From Tipula vernalis (taxonomy: Eukaryota > Arthropoda > Insecta > Diptera > Tipulidae), in NCBI GenBank assembly GCA_958295665.1, contig OY282558.1:461998995-462062994 (forward strand): DNA of 64,000 nt. The letters are read 5' to 3'. This document shows, piece by piece, positions 54,395 to 64,000 of this stretch. Under the pieces are notes generated by a model. The model was given only the letters and a program-made list of their open reading frames with translations. It did no database searches and was not told where the DNA came from. Position 1 is the first letter of the stretch. Each line of letters opens with the position of its first letter. The translations under genes and the position numbers were made by a program.

Positions 54395-55880
54395 TTGAAT
54401 ACAACTATGTCGACAAGGACATTTGAGAGTTCGAAATTCAGGTTTATAATGAAGATAGTAGCAGCCACGTGCCTTCCTAGCAGTCTAACGGAAAAAGTTA
54501 CTTCCGAAGGCAAAAGTTGGATGGGAAGCTCGATATCGATCTCTGTCCTTATCGTAGGTGATTTTTATGAACGGGCTGTTGAATCGGGCAACAGAGTATC
54601 AAGCAATCGGGAAGTGGACTTATAAGAAGTTTTGGCCTATTGCATATTTTCTTTTAAACAAGAGTAACACGCTAAGTTCATAGTTGTCCCTGCTTGGGTT
54701 ATTAGCTGTATTATTAGTAAAGGGTTCTCTAGGAAATTGAGTGGGCTATATACATATAGCAACCATCAGACTATAATTTGCGAACCTATCGGCGTTACTT
54801 CTAAGGAAACTCATCCCTTGAGCAGTTGGTGGTGGAAATTTTTCGATGAAAAAACTAGAAATAGAAAGAAATGCAAGTTTCTCAGGATGAGCTGAAAACT
54901 AAGTTTCTCAAGTTATGAGTGCTGCTACAAACGAATGTGGTGTAGCAATGCCTAAATGGGTAGTGGATAGCTATCGTACAGCTATCTACTGGTAGAATAG
55001 AGAGATTGTGAGTTTACGATGGAAATGCTCCTAGATCAGGCGGAGATAATAGTGTTATAGTCGTAGAAGTAATGAGTATCTATATGACAAACTGGATGCA
55101 GTGTTTTAGTAAGCAATACAAAAAAGTTCATGACAAACCTTGGAGATGATAATATTGTAACTTCGTTGTTCCCACGGCGGGAGAACAACAAACACGTCGA
55201 ATAATGAAGAATAAGCAAAAGGTATCTACAATCGAAATATATTTTGTCATAAAGGGTGGGCCATCTATTGGTAGGTTTTTAAATCATATTCTATAGCAAA
55301 ATCTTGGTGATTTGGCGTCTATTGGAGGGGGGGGGACCAAAGTTGAGTAGATTAATCTACCAGCTCCGTAACCTTCCAGTAGGGTGCGCATCACGTGAGC
55401 TGTTCTGGTGTCTTGTCATTAGGCAGCTGCGTGATGGGTACAATTGTGTAAGAAGTAACCTGTTCACAATTCGCAAGTGTACGTGCTATTTCCTCGTGCC
55501 AACCACTGGTAACTAAGGCCATTTGGCACATTTTTGGCCATTTGGCATAGGCTAAAGTATGGCGCTAAAGGAGAAAACCTTGACAAAAAAAACCCTAATC
55601 TAAGGTATAACAGCATATGCCGATGGATGAATGGCTCATAGGTTAATCAGTTCAAAATATGCGGACTCTGGATACCAGGCATCCTCCAGTTTTATTTAGC
55701 CTTCCTGTAGTAAAGCTGGGTGACCTACAGGCGATTTGAAATTCCCAACAACTCGTAAGAGTAAAATCAAAGGAATACGGGGCAGGAGTAGGAATACATG
55801 GGAGTGGGACAACCCTCTCGAAGTCCTTGGACTCCAATGCTACCGTCTTTCTAGCGGAACTACATGCTGTAGTAAACATC
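54395..55880 (+). pseudogene. Degenerate non-LTR retrotransposon (I/R1/LOA/Jockey-type) ORF2
   Basis: Pieces of one polyprotein occur in the expected order. The endonuclease is seen as LIVGDF (about 54548-54565, the usual GGDFNAH-type motif) and SNHQTI (54758-54775, the usual SDHxxI motif). A linker reads AIYW-stop-NREIVSLRWKC (54981-55028), matching the YWWNxEIxxLRxxC block typical of this group. AYADG (55613-55627) stands where the RT catalytic YADD should be, with the second Asp lost. An RNase H-like segment GAGVGIHGSG (55779-55808) is followed by ATVFLAELHAV (about 55839-55870). Spacing between motifs is far shorter than in intact elements, and stops and frameshifts abound, so it is a deleted, dead copy. 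Clade assignment rests on motif style only. Confidence 0.75.
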
Positions 55881-56133
55881 TAGGAGGGAAAGCAATAAGC
55901 CCAGATAGTATGTATTACGTACCGGGAGGCAGTATGGTCAGGTTCATTAAGAACCTGAATATTGACTGGACGGATAATTAAGCAGGGCCCAGCACAATAA
56001 ATCTTTTAGGTCGCAGTGCGAGGTGGCTGATCGCCCGCATGGCCCTCCAATAATAATAGCAAAATCTTCTTTGAACGATTTGCTTGAAATTTTGATAGCT
56101 CGTCAGTCTGATATTCCGCGTCACTAAACAATC

Positions 56134-56962
56134 ATGTTTTCGCTCGTGGAGCGTTTCGAAATATTGAAAAATGGTTTTAAAAGTCAATGTTGTGTAACGG
56201 AAACCGTGCGAGTTTTGAAAAGAAATATGGGTCGTGAAAGAGCGCCAAGCAAAACCGCTGTAGTGAAATTGTTAAAGAAAACTCATGAAAAAGGCTTGCT
56301 ATTAGATAACAGAAGCGGTCCCTGACTTTGGACAGTGCGCACGCCCGAGATTATTGCGTCTGTGGCCCATAGTACAGAACAAAACCATCGACCTCAACTC
56401 GACGCCGATTGTAGCAACTGGCCATTAGGAGAATACTGTACAAAGACCTCGGATTATTCACCTACAAAATCCAGATGACTCAGGAGTTGAAAGGGAATGA
56501 CCATCCACTTCGATAACAGTTCTCTGTGTGGGCCATAAGACCAGCTTGATAATGACGTCGGTTTTTGTCGAAAAATCTTCATTTCAGACGATATCGGGAG
56601 CTACGTAAACAGTCAGAACTGGCGGATTTGGGGTTCAGAACAATGATGTCAAATTTGGCGACCATTTGCGCTTAAAATTTGGCAACCAAATAATCAGCCG
56701 TTTTGGAGATATCTGCGAATTGACGCCATTGGACTTTTATCTATGGGGTTTCGTTAAAGATAGATGTTATGCGGATAATCCAGAGACAATTCCAGCTTTA
56801 AGACATAACGATGCGAATATTATTCGTGAGACAGGCGGTGAAATCATCGAAAAAGTTCTAGAAAACAGGACTTACAGAATGGCTTACCGTAAGGCAAGCA
56901 GAGGGAGCCACATGAACGAAATTGTTATAAACAATAAAAAAAAGTTTTCACAAACCTTTTAG
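56134..56962 (+). pseudogene. Tc1/mariner-superfamily transposase pseudogene
   Basis: The N-terminal frame from the ATG at 56134 (63 codons) carries the helix-turn-helix region, with APSKTAVVKLLKK readable. A stop follows at 56323. Further frames then show TVRTPEIIASV (about 56333-56365), RRILYKDLGLFTYKIQMTQE (about 56428-56490) and KIFISDD (about 56570-56590, first catalytic Asp region). NWRIWGSEQ follows near 56620. The block with the second catalytic Asp is missing. Sequence resumes at FGNQIISRFGD and continues to ELTPLDFYLWGFVKDRCYAD (third acidic residue) and the C-terminal RASRGSHMPEI-like tail (here KASRGSHMNEIVI), ending at 56962. Stops, frameshifts and a deletion of perhaps 80 codons make it non-functional. 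Inverted ends were not identified. Confidence 0.88.
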
Positions 56963-56999
56963 TTAACATTTTCGGTCCAGAATTTTTACAATCTATGCA

Positions 57000-57250
57000 A
57001 TAGTGATTTTCAATCAAAAATAATTTTTTTATTAAATCTGTATTAACCTGGCGATTTAAATGCAAATTGGCACAATATTTGCAAATGTCGAAAATTATTA
57101 TTAGTGATTTTAACCTTAGCAATAGAAACTTATTTTACTATGATTTACATTTTTGGCCTTTTAATAAAAATTAAATTTTTCATGAAATCTGTTGTAATAA
57201 CTAGGCGATTTAAGCACAAATTAGCAAAATATTTGCAAATGTCCAAACAT
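57000..57250 (+). repeat. Two-copy diverged repeat, about 155 bp apart
   Basis: GGCGATTTAAATGCAAATTG followed by GCACAATATTTGCAAATGTC near 57050 has a diverged second copy (GGCGATTTAAGCACAAATTA) near 57203. Both are preceded by related AT-rich sequence. It may be the downstream part of the adjacent mariner relic or an independent repeat. Confidence 0.6.
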
Positions 57251-59524
57251 ATCGAATTGTTGCAAACTATCAAATTGTAATTCTCAAAATTAATTTTTTT
57301 ATTCACATATACCATTTAGAGTTGCCTGAAATAAAAAGAAACATAAAGCAAGCAGCCATTTGCAGTTGAGTTAGTATAAAAGCGCGATCAAATCGTAGCA
57401 GATTTTCAGATTGTGTTGAATATAACATGTGATTTAGACAATGTGAAACGAAAACTTAGACTGTTTAATTTATCTTCCCTAAAATTGGTTTGGTCGAAGA
57501 ATTCGGTGAAACCATCGCATCGCTGAGACGTAACAATATTATAAATTAGAAAATTAGTCTTTTCTGCTAATGTTGTAGTGAGTTAACTTTGAGAAGACTA
57601 ATAAATTACTGTTAAAATAGATAACTATTTTGACAGCGATACGTGAAACTTTACCAAAACACCCAAACAAATCGAACGTGCAAAAGCCTTAACAATACAC
57701 TTAACAACTTCACATAAATTCCATTTACCGAATAACATTACCGTTCCCGACAAAACCATTTTAACTTTGACAACAAAAACAACAACAACAACACCATAAA
57801 TAAAATTATTTTATAGTTTTCATTAGATCTAATAAGACAATTTCCAGTCAATTAATTTTTTTTTTTTTTAAATTTCCAAACAACAACAACCAAAAATTAG
57901 TTCTTTCAACGAAAAGTTTCTTATTATTTTCCAACATAATTATTTAAAAAGCACAGCAGCTAACAAAAAAAAAAGTCTTCACAAAACACAAAAAAAAAAT
58001 AAGATATCTGACATTTCTCCAAAGTTCCTTGTATTCTATAGCAAGTAAAATTTTACCCAAACAAATTTTAATTAGAAAAACTTATTAAAACTTTTTGATT
58101 TCGTTTTTCAACTTTCTGTTGTACTTTCTGTGTTGTTGTTGGGAAATTTAAAATAACTAAACTACCAGTATAGTTTTAAATTGAATCACTGATTTGAGCT
58201 TAAAGTTTTTTTTTTTTAGAATACGAGATGGTGACTGGCATGATTTGTGACGAACCGAAAAAAAAAAAAAAATCAAGCGTACAGTTAAAAAACCAGGCCA
58301 ATTAAAATGCAAATTTTTATTGACACGAACCGAAACGAATAAAATTTTATATTTTTGCATTATTTGGCACATAAACCGTATTTTTCTCTGAATATCTATG
58401 TATAAATATAGATAAACATAAAAATGTCTAAATATAAGCTTAAACGAAATTATTGAATAATACATCATAAAGCTTTTTGTTCATTTGATATATGTGTACA
58501 TATGCGAACAAACACATATAGCAGCTTATCGTTAACGTTTCATCGAAATTAATATTTTATGATTATTTTTATGACTTTGGATCTTATTAAAATGTTATAT
58601 TATTTAAAACGATCCCATTCTCAAAGGAATTTGTATGTATATTGTGTGTTTGTACCAGGCAATATATACATAGATGGATGATAGGGTATTATGAATTTTT
58701 ATTTTTTATTTTTGTTTTGTCTAAGAAAGATACAAAAGGAAAATGATTTTTTCTGTTTTGATAAAAATGAAGTTATAAAATGTAATGTTAATCGTAACAT
58801 GTTTACTGCTTTGTTTATCTTATTTTGATCGAACGGGGGTTTTCACTTGTATTGTTACACATTGCGTCTTGACTGTGAATAATTTATCGGCAAATTGACC
58901 TTTATTTGGAAAATAATAAAGGAAGGTCCAGTAGCTGCTAGCTGCCAGCCTAAAATGATGGTAACCCAGTTCTAAACTCTAACAAATAGTCAAATATAGC
59001 TGCCTTTTATGACACTAAGTGATCCAGCTCAGATCAAAATTTATATTGAAAACAACAAAAAAATTTGAACCGATTTTGGTTTTGCTTTGATCCGAGTATT
59101 TGCATTGCTTATTGCTTCTTGAAACATGAACTGATTCGGATCAGATTAAACGTCAAGAAATATTCTGACAAATATAGACTGATTCAAGTACTATTACACT
59201 AGCAGTCCCTACCCTCTGCTGAACGCCCCTATTTATAGACAATATCGGCCACCAGCCCGAAAGTGAGAAGTCAATAATACAGGTTACGCTATTAACATTC
59301 CAGCCGAAAATAAAAAATATATCAAAAACATTCCCCAGTTGTCTTACCTGGAAAATTTTTTCCACCTATTCCTGGCAAATATTGGAAAATCAGAACAATC
59401 CAAAAAATATTTAAAATTGGAATAAAATCATCCTCTAGAGTATTATATCTGGAGATAGATTACATTGATGTGATTTGTTTTAATAGCCATCGCTGGACAA
59501 ACATACAGTTTATTTAAGACAAAG
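57251..59524. other. AT-rich non-coding stretch, nothing recognised
   Basis: AAC-rich simple sequence near 57768-57795 and several A/T runs. The 103-codon minus-strand frame at 58157-58468 is low-complexity and unsupported. Confidence 0.6.
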
Positions 59525-59810
59525 TGTCTATCTGCATTTCCCATTTCTTTATGCAATATATATGGGCCTATCAACATTTCCCATTCCGTATTCTACATTT
59601 CCTATTCCGCATACCATATGTCATTCCGCATTTTTCGTTATCCATATCTCATTCCACATTTTCCATAACTCATATCACAATCCTCATGGTTTATCCCGCA
59701 TTCCGTATTCAATATTCCCCAATTCTCATTTAAAATAGCGTTTCAGATATTCTATTTCACGCATGATGCATTCCTTGTTCCGCATTCCCCATTCTGCGTT
59801 TCATTCTCTC
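59525..59810 (+). repeat. Degenerate CATTCC-type minisatellite
   Basis: About 280 bp is composed of loose variants of CATTTCCCATTCCGTATTC, for example near 59575, 59606, 59696 and 59770. The strand is pyrimidine-rich. Units of roughly 10 bp are too diverged for an exact count. The 69-codon frame across it is the translated repeat. Confidence 0.6.
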
Positions 59811-62169
59811 GCGACGGTAACCCTGTTAAAGTTTGTAAATTAGTTTTGAGAAAATTCTTTATAGAAAAACCAACAGTCAGACTAGGCCACATACCCATCC
59901 GCAAACTTTTTCATTTTATCACTTTTTTATTTAGATCGGATCAACTCTAATGACACGTTTTATAATTTTGGTACAGGCATAAAACATTGCCGTACTTCAA
60001 ATATTATTATACATTAAGGTAGTTCACAGTATTGAGTAACGAAAATGAATGTATTTTTTCGGAATTTTTTACAAGAAAATGGCTTGGATGATCGCACCAT
60101 TCCTAACAATAAAATATAAAGTATATTTACAATAATCGCAGGGAAACAATGCTGTTGGTGGCATGGTATTAATATACAAATATGGAGACCGAAGGAAGAT
60201 GCTTTCTAATTTTTCAAATTATTTACAATTTTAAATCTACACTGTATCAAAAAATTCAGTTTTAATTTTTTTAAAACTCAAATTACATTTAAGAACCTGA
60301 AAATAATAATAATCATGATATACATTAAGTTACTTTCACGTTTGATAAGATATACTGTTTAAACCGCCTAAAACGATCTCAAATAATTGTCCGCACACAC
60401 AAAGAAGTTGAGGGAATTTGGTAAAAAAGTTAGGCCTAATATTTCGTGTTGTAACATATTCATGAAATGACACTTTGCAACCTTCTTTTCATTGAGAAAG
60501 CCAACTTCCGAGTTATTTCGGGGGGAATTTGTTACCCATTCCTTCACAATGAGCCATTTTAATTGTTCCTTGCCACTAATTTGGTGTTCACGGATCTCTC
60601 ACTCCAAATTATGGCATAAATTATCAATGGGGAGGCTCTGGTGGCTGGGGAGGATGAGGAAGTATTGACTTTACATTGTACAATTACATTGTACAATAAC
60701 CCTTCACCAACACCTCTGCAGCTCGGAGACAATCTAACAATCACACATAATCCAGTATAATTCATAAAAACCACACCATCAGACAAAATACTTGAACAAA
60801 CTATGACACTTTGATATAATTAAATTCAACAACCAAAAAGTGCTGAAACGTTCTCATCAACACCTCAAACATTCTTGCAATGCAATGTAGTACACAATAT
60901 CACATAAAAGGAAACTTCCCTATCCAAGACAACGTACGACGCCGCTCATTCAATCAGCACAGTGCTTCAATCTATATATATGTATATAAATTACAATTTA
61001 ACACCAACAAAGTGATTGATTTCAGCAGAAGATATTTAAAAAGTTTTGTGGTTTTCAGAGGCTTTGAAATTTTGATAAAGTCCAGAAAGCTTTAGAAACA
61101 ATAATGGAAAGCGGGAATTGGGCCACAATCCTCATAAAAGCACTAGGATTGCCTTTATTTTGGAAGTTTTGTTTCACTTTGGTTATGTTAAATTATTACC
61201 TTATGCCAAAAACTGTATTTTAATCGGTTAGACTTTCTTAGTTCGGTTCACTTTTCCTACCGTTGTGAAGTAAAAATGAAAACAAATAGCATAAAACTTA
61301 TGTCTTGACTTTTGATAAAATATAAATATAAATTTTATCAACCCATTTCATTTACTAAAATTGTTTTCAGTCCATGCCAAAAACAACAACAAAACGGTTG
61401 CGCTCGATCCCGTTACATAGTAAACGAAAAACTTTGCATACAAATAGGGCTGTATTTAAATGTGTTTGTTTAAGTATACGGACAAAAGCAACGGAAATTT
61501 ATCAGCAATACAAAATTAAATATTTATTTACACACTCATCAATTGCAAATATACATCCAACGGTACAAAATCAATATAATGAATAATTATTTCCACTACC
61601 ACATACAAGCGCATATGGCGTGGGATTACCTGGCTATAACGATTGACTGAGTGGTACAGTTATGTTAATTTTAACACGAGAATCCTGTCTCATGTGTCAA
61701 ATGTTAAAAAAACACTAAATTAACACAATTTTATTAATTGATTGGCACAACACTTAAAAAAAACACTGCGTAAACGAATTAATTCACTATTTTATTCTAT
61801 AAATATCACTATTTTGTACACAAAAACAAGAACACTTTTTTTTAACAAAAAGCACAAAATATTTTCACAATACATTTTCGCCAATCCCAAAAAATAAAAA
61901 AAGTTAATAAAATAAAATAAAATTAAATGTTTGAAGACGATAGAAAAAAAAACATCTATCCTCTTCGACGAATTCTCGCCAACCAACAATTTTAAATCTA
62001 TATCATTGCTAAAAAATTCGACAAACTATTTTACCGGTTAATTAACTTGACCATTATTTACACGACTAAGCGATTCAAATTTAATATCAGGTAAACGAAT
62101 TTTATTTGAACAGTATCAATCGCTTGCGAAGTTCCATGGAAGGACAAATTTTGACATGTATACCAAAAC

Positions 62170-62220
62170 TTGCGTCTTCTGGCCTTTTTATCCATAAGTT
62201 GCGTCTTCTGGCCTTTTTAT
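62170..62220 (+). repeat. 22 bp direct repeat, two copies
   Basis: TGCGTCTTCTGGCCTTTTTA, with one flanking T on each side, is present at 62170-62191 and 62199-62220, separated by CCATAAG. A small local duplication. Confidence 0.85.
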
Positions 62221-63434
62221 AATAAATTGTTAAAGAACGTTGATTTCCAAGTGCCATAATTGTTCTCAAATCTATAACGATCACACATTGTCGAGTGTCT
62301 ACAGGTGTAACCAAATGCTTTTTTAGCAAATTTAGATTTGTAATTTCTTTAAAAATGAATTTCGCCGAAAGAAATTTTTTTAAATTAATTTTGTTATGTT
62401 CAGCTCGTTTGGATAATGTTGCGAATTTTTCCTTGTCACATCTCCTTGTTATTCAAATATGCATAAATCCCATATCTCATCTATCTCGAGCATAAAACAA
62501 AACAATGAATAAATTTCCGATTTTTATGCTCGCGTGTACATAACGATGCGCACACACATAATTTATATTATAGAAAATTGTATTATTAATATTGTGCCTC
62601 ATAAATTTCAAATTCTTGTGTTTGGTGTTGTTCACACACATTTGTGTCACGTAATGATTGAAACATGTGTATTCCTTGTTGTTATGTCAGGCAAGATCAA
62701 TAACATCAAAAATGATGATGGGCTCGGAGACAAACAGTTTTGTATTATCAATCAAACTATAATACAAAATAATATACTCTTATGTCTTATTAAAATAATA
62801 TTTTACCTAAAATATGTAATAAGATGAGCATAAAACAAAACATTTCTAAAAAATTTATTATTTTGTTTTTCACATCAAGACTAATGCTAGAATCAAGACA
62901 GAGAGAGTAAATTTTCCAGAAGACCATATGCGCCGGACTTACCATCCAAATTGTGTGTGTTTGTGTATACAAAACATGAAAAGCTTGTCTAAAAATTATG
63001 ATATTTCAACCAAAGCATAAAAATATCCATAAATTATTTTACTTTTATGTATTTTATTGTTTTATTACTTTATCTCATCTTTCAGACTATATTTCATTTA
63101 TGTACAATATGATTTGTGGCAAATAGGTTAGACTTCGCTGGCGTGCACATTGTTTTGGGTTAACATTAAAAATAAAATCTACTCGTTCGCCTTCACCTTG
63201 AACGCATAATATATTTTTCATCCTATTGTATTTCAACCCTTTTAATATTTTTTTGTAATATTATTAATTATACAACGAACGAATCGTAAATAAACCGAAA
63301 TTCATAAAATTAATTTGCCATTTCGCATAACAAAAATGTATGACAAGATGATGGAGAACGTGGCATGCATTTCATTAAATTTTAATTTTTTAATTTATAT
63401 GATAGAAGAAAATTTTCTTCCTCTATTTTCGGAA

Positions 63435-63454
63435 GGGGGGGTGGGGGGGGGGGG
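63435..63454 (+). repeat. Interrupted poly-G tract (G7-T-G12)
   Basis: Seven G, one T, then twelve G in otherwise AT-rich sequence. The tract could in principle form a G-quadruplex, and it is also a place where sequencing length errors are likely. Confidence 0.85.
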
Positions 63455-64000
63455 TATTTTCTGCTTCAGTTGGCTTTTTGCTAAATTAAATTATTAATTT
63501 TTTAGTAAAGGCAATCGAATTAATTAAAAACAAAAAAGTATTTTTACAGTCGGGTGCGGAGGATTGGGGTTGTGAAATTGGGATAAGTTTTTCTTAGCTA
63601 ATATAGCTGTAAAAAGGATTGTGGTTGGTGCGGTTTCAACATAAAAATAAAATTAAAAATTTTGCGGTTTACGTAGAGTTTGGTATACTATTTCCTTCTA
63701 CTCGTAAAACTCAAAACAAAAATTTTATCTGCGGATTTTCGTATACCATCTAAGGTACTCAAAATTTACAACTGAATTAGTTTTGTATACTTTATAAAAA
63801 GCGACAAGCGATATGTCATCAGACAGATATCACACAGAGTTATAATATTTCGCTTTTTGTAATATTTTCTAAATGTTTGCATATTTTTTAGTTAAACCCT
63901 TCTGGAACATGATCGTATGACATATCGCTGTTTAAAAAATCCAAAAAATAATTTAAGTGGCTCGGAAAATTGACTTTTAATTTTATCCTCCTGAAAGATT

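Larger units (their letters stand above)
59811..64000. other. AT-rich non-coding stretch to the window end
   Basis: No gene recognised. Contains a duplicated TACATTGTACAAT segment near 60670-60700, the 22 bp direct repeat at 62170-62220 and the G-run at 63435-63454. Open frames are under 100 codons and lack motifs. Confidence 0.55.

Noticed and set aside
60559..60786. 75-codon minus-strand frame
   Set aside because: Less AT-biased than its neighbours, but no motif recognised and it spans a local TACATTGTACAAT duplication.
1..64000. tRNA or rRNA genes
   Set aside because: Scanning for GGTTCGAATCC-like T-arms and paired acceptor stems by eye gave only isolated partial matches (for example near 19565 and 45978) with no cloverleaf.

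Overview
This window looks like gene-free (intergenic or intronic) nuclear DNA from an insect, most probably a higher fly. The evidence is strong AT-richness on both strands, TATGTATGTACATA-type simple sequence, long A and T runs, no long open reading frame, and relics of three insect-type transposon groups (Ty3/gypsy, an I/R1/LOA/Jockey-type non-LTR element, Tc1/mariner). The species call is inference. I found no convincing cellular protein gene, tRNA or rRNA.

The dominant feature is a 12.7 kb structure at 29882-42577. It has 281 bp terminal inverted repeats (29882-30162 and 42297-42577) that begin ACCGGTGTGAAGTATT. They are flanked by a perfect 9 bp direct repeat, TCTCGTGTG (29873-29881 and 42578-42586), which looks like a target-site duplication. 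Nearly everything between the arms is one tandem array of a 173 bp monomer, about 69 copies in about 12.0 kb. There is no transposase. The simplest reading is a non-autonomous Foldback- or Mutator-like DNA transposon whose interior has expanded into satellite DNA. Inside the array a 6,328 bp higher-order period repeats: 30628-35818 and 36956-42146 match over 5,191 bp, with one difference seen by eye. The segment between them is a mosaic of units found elsewhere in the array.

Left of the element (1-29872) lies AT-rich DNA with old repeats: a diverged 140-180 bp tandem repeat (2160-2600), a degenerate CAACTC-rich repeat (5461-5780, and in inverse orientation at 20797-20895), a composite inverted/tandem repeat (9165-10262), TGTAACATGTTATA-rich repeats (13770-14330 and 16090-16320) around another diverged tandem repeat (15300-15665), a broken Ty3/gypsy pol relic (19480-20110), and a diverged ~400 bp tandem repeat (26300-28170).

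Right of the element (42587-64000) are a second large CAACTC-rich block (43360-43770), a long featureless stretch, a cluster of transposon relics (non-LTR endonuclease/RT/RNase H pieces at 54395-55880, then a mariner-type transposase pseudogene at 56134-56962), a two-copy ~155 bp repeat (57000-57250), a CATTCC-type minisatellite (59525-59810) and short simple repeats. Nothing here suggests cooperating genes. The interest is in how a mobile element and a satellite array are combined.
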